Positions 42,769 through 44,790 of a DNA stretch of 44,790 nucleotides are shown here, in pieces. This DNA is from Bacteroidales bacterium UBA3663. Lineage in GTDB: Bacteria > Bacteroidota > Bacteroidia > Bacteroidales > UBA3663. The first letter of the stretch is position 1. Each line of letters begins with the position of its first letter. The DNA lies in the NCBI GenBank assembly GCA_002373755.1, contig DFJU01000065.1, forward strand, positions 1-44,790, in the 5' to 3' direction. Both the position numbers and the translations under genes were made by a program. The notes beneath the pieces were generated by a model. That model saw only the letters and a list, made by a program, of their open reading frames with translations, was not told where the DNA came from and ran no database searches.

Positions 42769-42850
42769 CGGCAACAATCGCAGGTAAGAACGACGACCTA
42801 CGATGATGGAACAATCATCTGAAAATCAACCACAAAAAAAATAAACGTCC

Positions 42851-44341
42851 ATGAAACGGATTTATCTTTACATGCTTGCGGCGGCCATGATGCTTGCCGG
42901 CTGCAAGGAATCGGACAACAGCGACGACAACGTGACGGCAGGACTGGAACTCACATTCGACATCGACTGGAGCGACCTGCCACAACGTCCCACAGGACTT
43001 ACGATGTGCTTCTATCCGACGGCGCAGAACGCCTCGACCACGGAGGTCAGCACGATGCACTTCGACGAGGTGGACCGCGTCACCGTGACGCTGCCGGGCG
43101 ACGACTACGCGCTCATCTGCTTCAACCAGTCGGAGGGCGAATTTGCGGACTACCATTTCGACCTCAGCAGCTACGAGACGGCATCCGTCACGGGCGTCGA
43201 GAACTCGTCGCTGAAGCCTGGTTCATTGGCCGTGGCATCGCTCAATTCGGTCAACCAGTCGAGCACGCGCGCGCTCAATCTGATGGGCGTGCTGAAACCG
43301 ACCAACGTGGTGAAATCCATGACGTTGCGAATTCAAGTAGAGGGTCTGCGCGAGCGCGTTGAAGTGCACGGAAGCCTGTCGAACATGTGTCCGGGCGTGA
43401 CCATGTGCGACCGCAAGCCACTGCCATCCGCCATCGAACAGCCGTTGCCTCCATCGAACTGGAAAATCGCCGTGCCCGACGACGCCGAGCTGCCTACCGA
43501 ACTCATAGCCGAATTCGGCACTTTCGGTCCGTTTATGGACGATGAAACCCGCGTAGCGGCAACCCGAGCCGTGACCGACGACGGTCTGCGCAACATCCTG
43601 CACATCACGGCCAAGAGCGTAGAGACGGGGCAAATCGTCTATGAAGACGACATCGACGTGACGGAAACCATCGTCGAACAATACCTTGCATCGATCTACA
43701 ACGGCCACGACTACGTGGATTTGGGTCTGCCGTCGGGCCTGCTTTGGGCGACGTGCAATGTGGGAGCCGAATCGGGCGAAGAGAGCGGCGGATATTACGC
43801 ATGGGGCGAGACCTGTGCGGCCGGCGAAGAGGACGAAAGCAACGCCATGAACTACGCCTACGCGGATTCGTACGTCAAGAGCTACTACACGTGGGAAACC
43901 TACAAGTATTGCAACGGCACGGCCAGCAGCATGACGAAATACAACGACAACGAGGCCAACGGCACAGTCGATGACCTCACCGTGCTGACCATGCCCGACG
44001 ATGCGGCCGCAAGCAACTGGGGCGGCGTGTGGCGCATGCCGACCGATGCCGAGTGGACCGAACTACGCGAAAATTGCACGTGGGAATGGATTTCGTCGGG
44101 CTATGCGACGGGCTACGCAGTGACCGGACCGAACGGCAAGAGCATCTTCCTGCCCGTCGGCGGCTACAGGCAGAACGGAAGGCTTGTGAGCAGCAACGAC
44201 TACGGCTACTACTGGTCAAGTTCGCTCAACACGGCAGGCACGGCCAATGCCTTCTACGTCTATTTCGACCAGACGAGCGTCAGCCGAGGCAGCGGCCTGC
44301 GCTATTTCGGCCGCAGCGTCCGAGCGGTCTGCGAACCATAG
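42851..44341 (+). CDS. Surface lipoprotein with C-terminal FISUMP domain
   Basis: A 496-residue protein. The N-terminus MKRIYLYMLAAAMMLAGC has a lipobox with lipidated C18, followed by the acidic stretch KESDNSDDN, in keeping with the Bacteroidota lipoprotein export signal for surface display. Residues about 30-275 (LELTFDIDWSDLPQRPTGLTMCFYP..., RALNLMGVLKPTNVVKSMTLRIQVEGL) resemble DUF5119/fimbrillin-associated lipoproteins. From about 280 (YNGHDYVDLGLPSGLLWATCNVGA...GGYYAWGET...WRMPTDAEWTELRENC...GYYWSSSLN...RSVRAV) it is a FISUMP (Fibrobacter succinogenes major paralogous) domain. The function of that domain is not established. It is monocistronic, with its own promoter and terminator. Confidence 0.85.
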   Translation: MKRIYLYMLAAAMMLAGCKESDNSDDNVTAGLELTFDIDWSDLPQRPTGLTMCFYPTAQNASTTEVSTMHFDEVDRVTVTLPGDDYALICFNQSEGEFADYHFDLSSYETASVTGVENSSLKPGSLAVASLNSVNQSSTRALNLMGVLKPTNVVKSMTLRIQVEGLRERVEVHGSLSNMCPGVTMCDRKPLPSAIEQPLPPSNWKIAVPDDAELPTELIAEFGTFGPFMDDETRVAATRAVTDDGLRNILHITAKSVETGQIVYEDDIDVTETIVEQYLASIYNGHDYVDLGLPSGLLWATCNVGAESGEESGGYYAWGETCAAGEEDESNAMNYAYADSYVKSYYTWETYKYCNGTASSMTKYNDNEANGTVDDLTVLTMPDDAAASNWGGVWRMPTDAEWTELRENCTWEWISSGYATGYAVTGPNGKSIFLPVGGYRQNGRLVSSNDYGYYWSSSLNTAGTANAFYVYFDQTSVSRGSGLRYFGRSVRAVCEP

Positions 44342-44433
44342 CAAATTGCAGTGTCCGATGCCGTTTGAGCGTCGTTCACAGCCGTTTTAATGACATTCGC
44401 GGTTTGTAATTTGTAATCAATCGCGTAGCCATT

Positions 44434-44463
44434 GGCCGTCCCGTTGTGGAACGGCCTTTTTTT
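44434..44463 (+). terminator. Rho-independent terminator of the FISUMP lipoprotein gene
   Basis: Stem GGCCGT / ACGGCC with inner CC/GG pairing, followed by TTTTTTT. Confidence 0.8.
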
Positions 44464-44472
44464 GTCCGACGT

Positions 44473-44506
44473 TTTGTCCGCTTTCTTGATATTTTTGTTA
44501 AATTTG
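44473..44506 (+). promoter_or_regulatory. Promoter of the symporter gene
   Basis: TTTG (44473-44476), 22 bp, TAAATTTG (44499-44506); the ATG is at 44548. Confidence 0.5.
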
Positions 44507-44547
44507 CGCCGCTTTAAAAGTCCAATCTAACAAACTGTCTTAATCTT

Positions 44548-44790
44548 ATGCTAATCAAAATTCTATTGACAGTCATCTTCTTCGGCGTCATGATAGGCGT
44601 GGGCATCTACTCGCGCAAGACGGCACGCAGCGTCGATGGCTTTGTGCTTGGCGGACGTTCGGTGGGCGGCTGGCTGACGGCCTTTGCCTATGGCACCTCC
44701 TATTTTTCGGCCGTCGTCTTTGTGGGCTATGCCGGCCAGTTCGGCTGGAAATATGGCATGGCCTCGACGTGGATCGGCGTGGGCAACGCC
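44548..44790 (+). CDS. Sodium:solute symporter family transporter (5' part only)
   Basis: The first 81 codons of a membrane transporter, MLIKILLTVIFFGVMIGVGI with YSRKTARSVDGFVLGGRSVGGWLTAFAYGTSYFSAV. The segments (D/E)-x-F-x-L-G-G-R-x-(V/L)-G and the helix with AYGTSYFSAV are characteristic of the SSS family (sugar, proline, sialic acid or pantothenate carried with Na+). The gene continues beyond the window, so the substrate subgroup cannot be judged. Confidence 0.88.
   Translation, partial: MLIKILLTVIFFGVMIGVGIYSRKTARSVDGFVLGGRSVGGWLTAFAYGTSYFSAVVFVGYAGQFGWKYGMASTWIGVGNA

Overview
The window looks like Bacteroidota chromosome, most likely order Bacteroidales and perhaps Prevotellaceae. Evidence: many genes are preceded by the Bacteroidota promoter TTTG-N19-21-TAnnTTTG; signal peptides commonly end in AQ; two large surface proteins end in a type IX secretion-like tail (NLMGQ(R/K)V ... 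GKRVIRP); and there is a receiver-less hybrid sensor/AraC regulator, a GH95 fucosidase, a GH2 enzyme and an RHS protein of the Bacteroidota type. No tRNA, rRNA, CRISPR array or transposase gene was seen.

Layout. 1-2030: etfB-etfA (electron transfer flavoprotein, minus strand, etfA cut by the window edge). 2206-4830: GH95 alpha-L-fucosidase. 5181-6479: Fic-domain protein. 6681-7697: aspartate-semialdehyde dehydrogenase. 7698-16658: accessory stretch with a PIN toxin/antitoxin pair, a 1685-residue beta-helix surface protein, a YoeB-type toxin/antitoxin pair and a 60-residue peptide gene, separated by arrays of a palindromic element (GTAGAGACG...CGTCTCTAC). 16659-22077: a second, related surface protein, a seven-helix membrane protein lacking a DNA-binding domain and, divergently, a seven-helix membrane protein that has an AraC-type one. 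22202-31470: receiver-less hybrid sensor/AraC regulator divergent from a sialate O-acetylesterase-like enzyme and a GH2 glycosidase, a small glycan-degradation locus. 31652-32647: trpS. 33675-42294: operon with a secreted protein, a giant RHS gene split into three frames, and a candidate immunity gene. 42665-42751: remnant of a GH43 gene. 42851-44341: FISUMP-type lipoprotein. 44548-end: sodium:solute symporter (partial).

Two things stand out. First, the RHS gene is broken at exactly two places, a perfect 20-bp tandem duplication (34822-34861) and a run of eight A (37076-37083). Removing one 20-bp copy and one A restores one frame of about 2,162 codons with a recognisable RHS N-terminus. Both lesions can revert by strand slippage, so the locus may be a phase-variable toxin. 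Second, about 21 GAGACG palindromes keep their outer arms while the inner arms change in a compensated way (at least five inner sequences). They bracket every small toxin or peptide gene in 7.7-16.6 kb, and in three cases supply the stop codon of the adjoining reading frame.

All functional calls rest on motif and family recognition by eye; no database search was possible.
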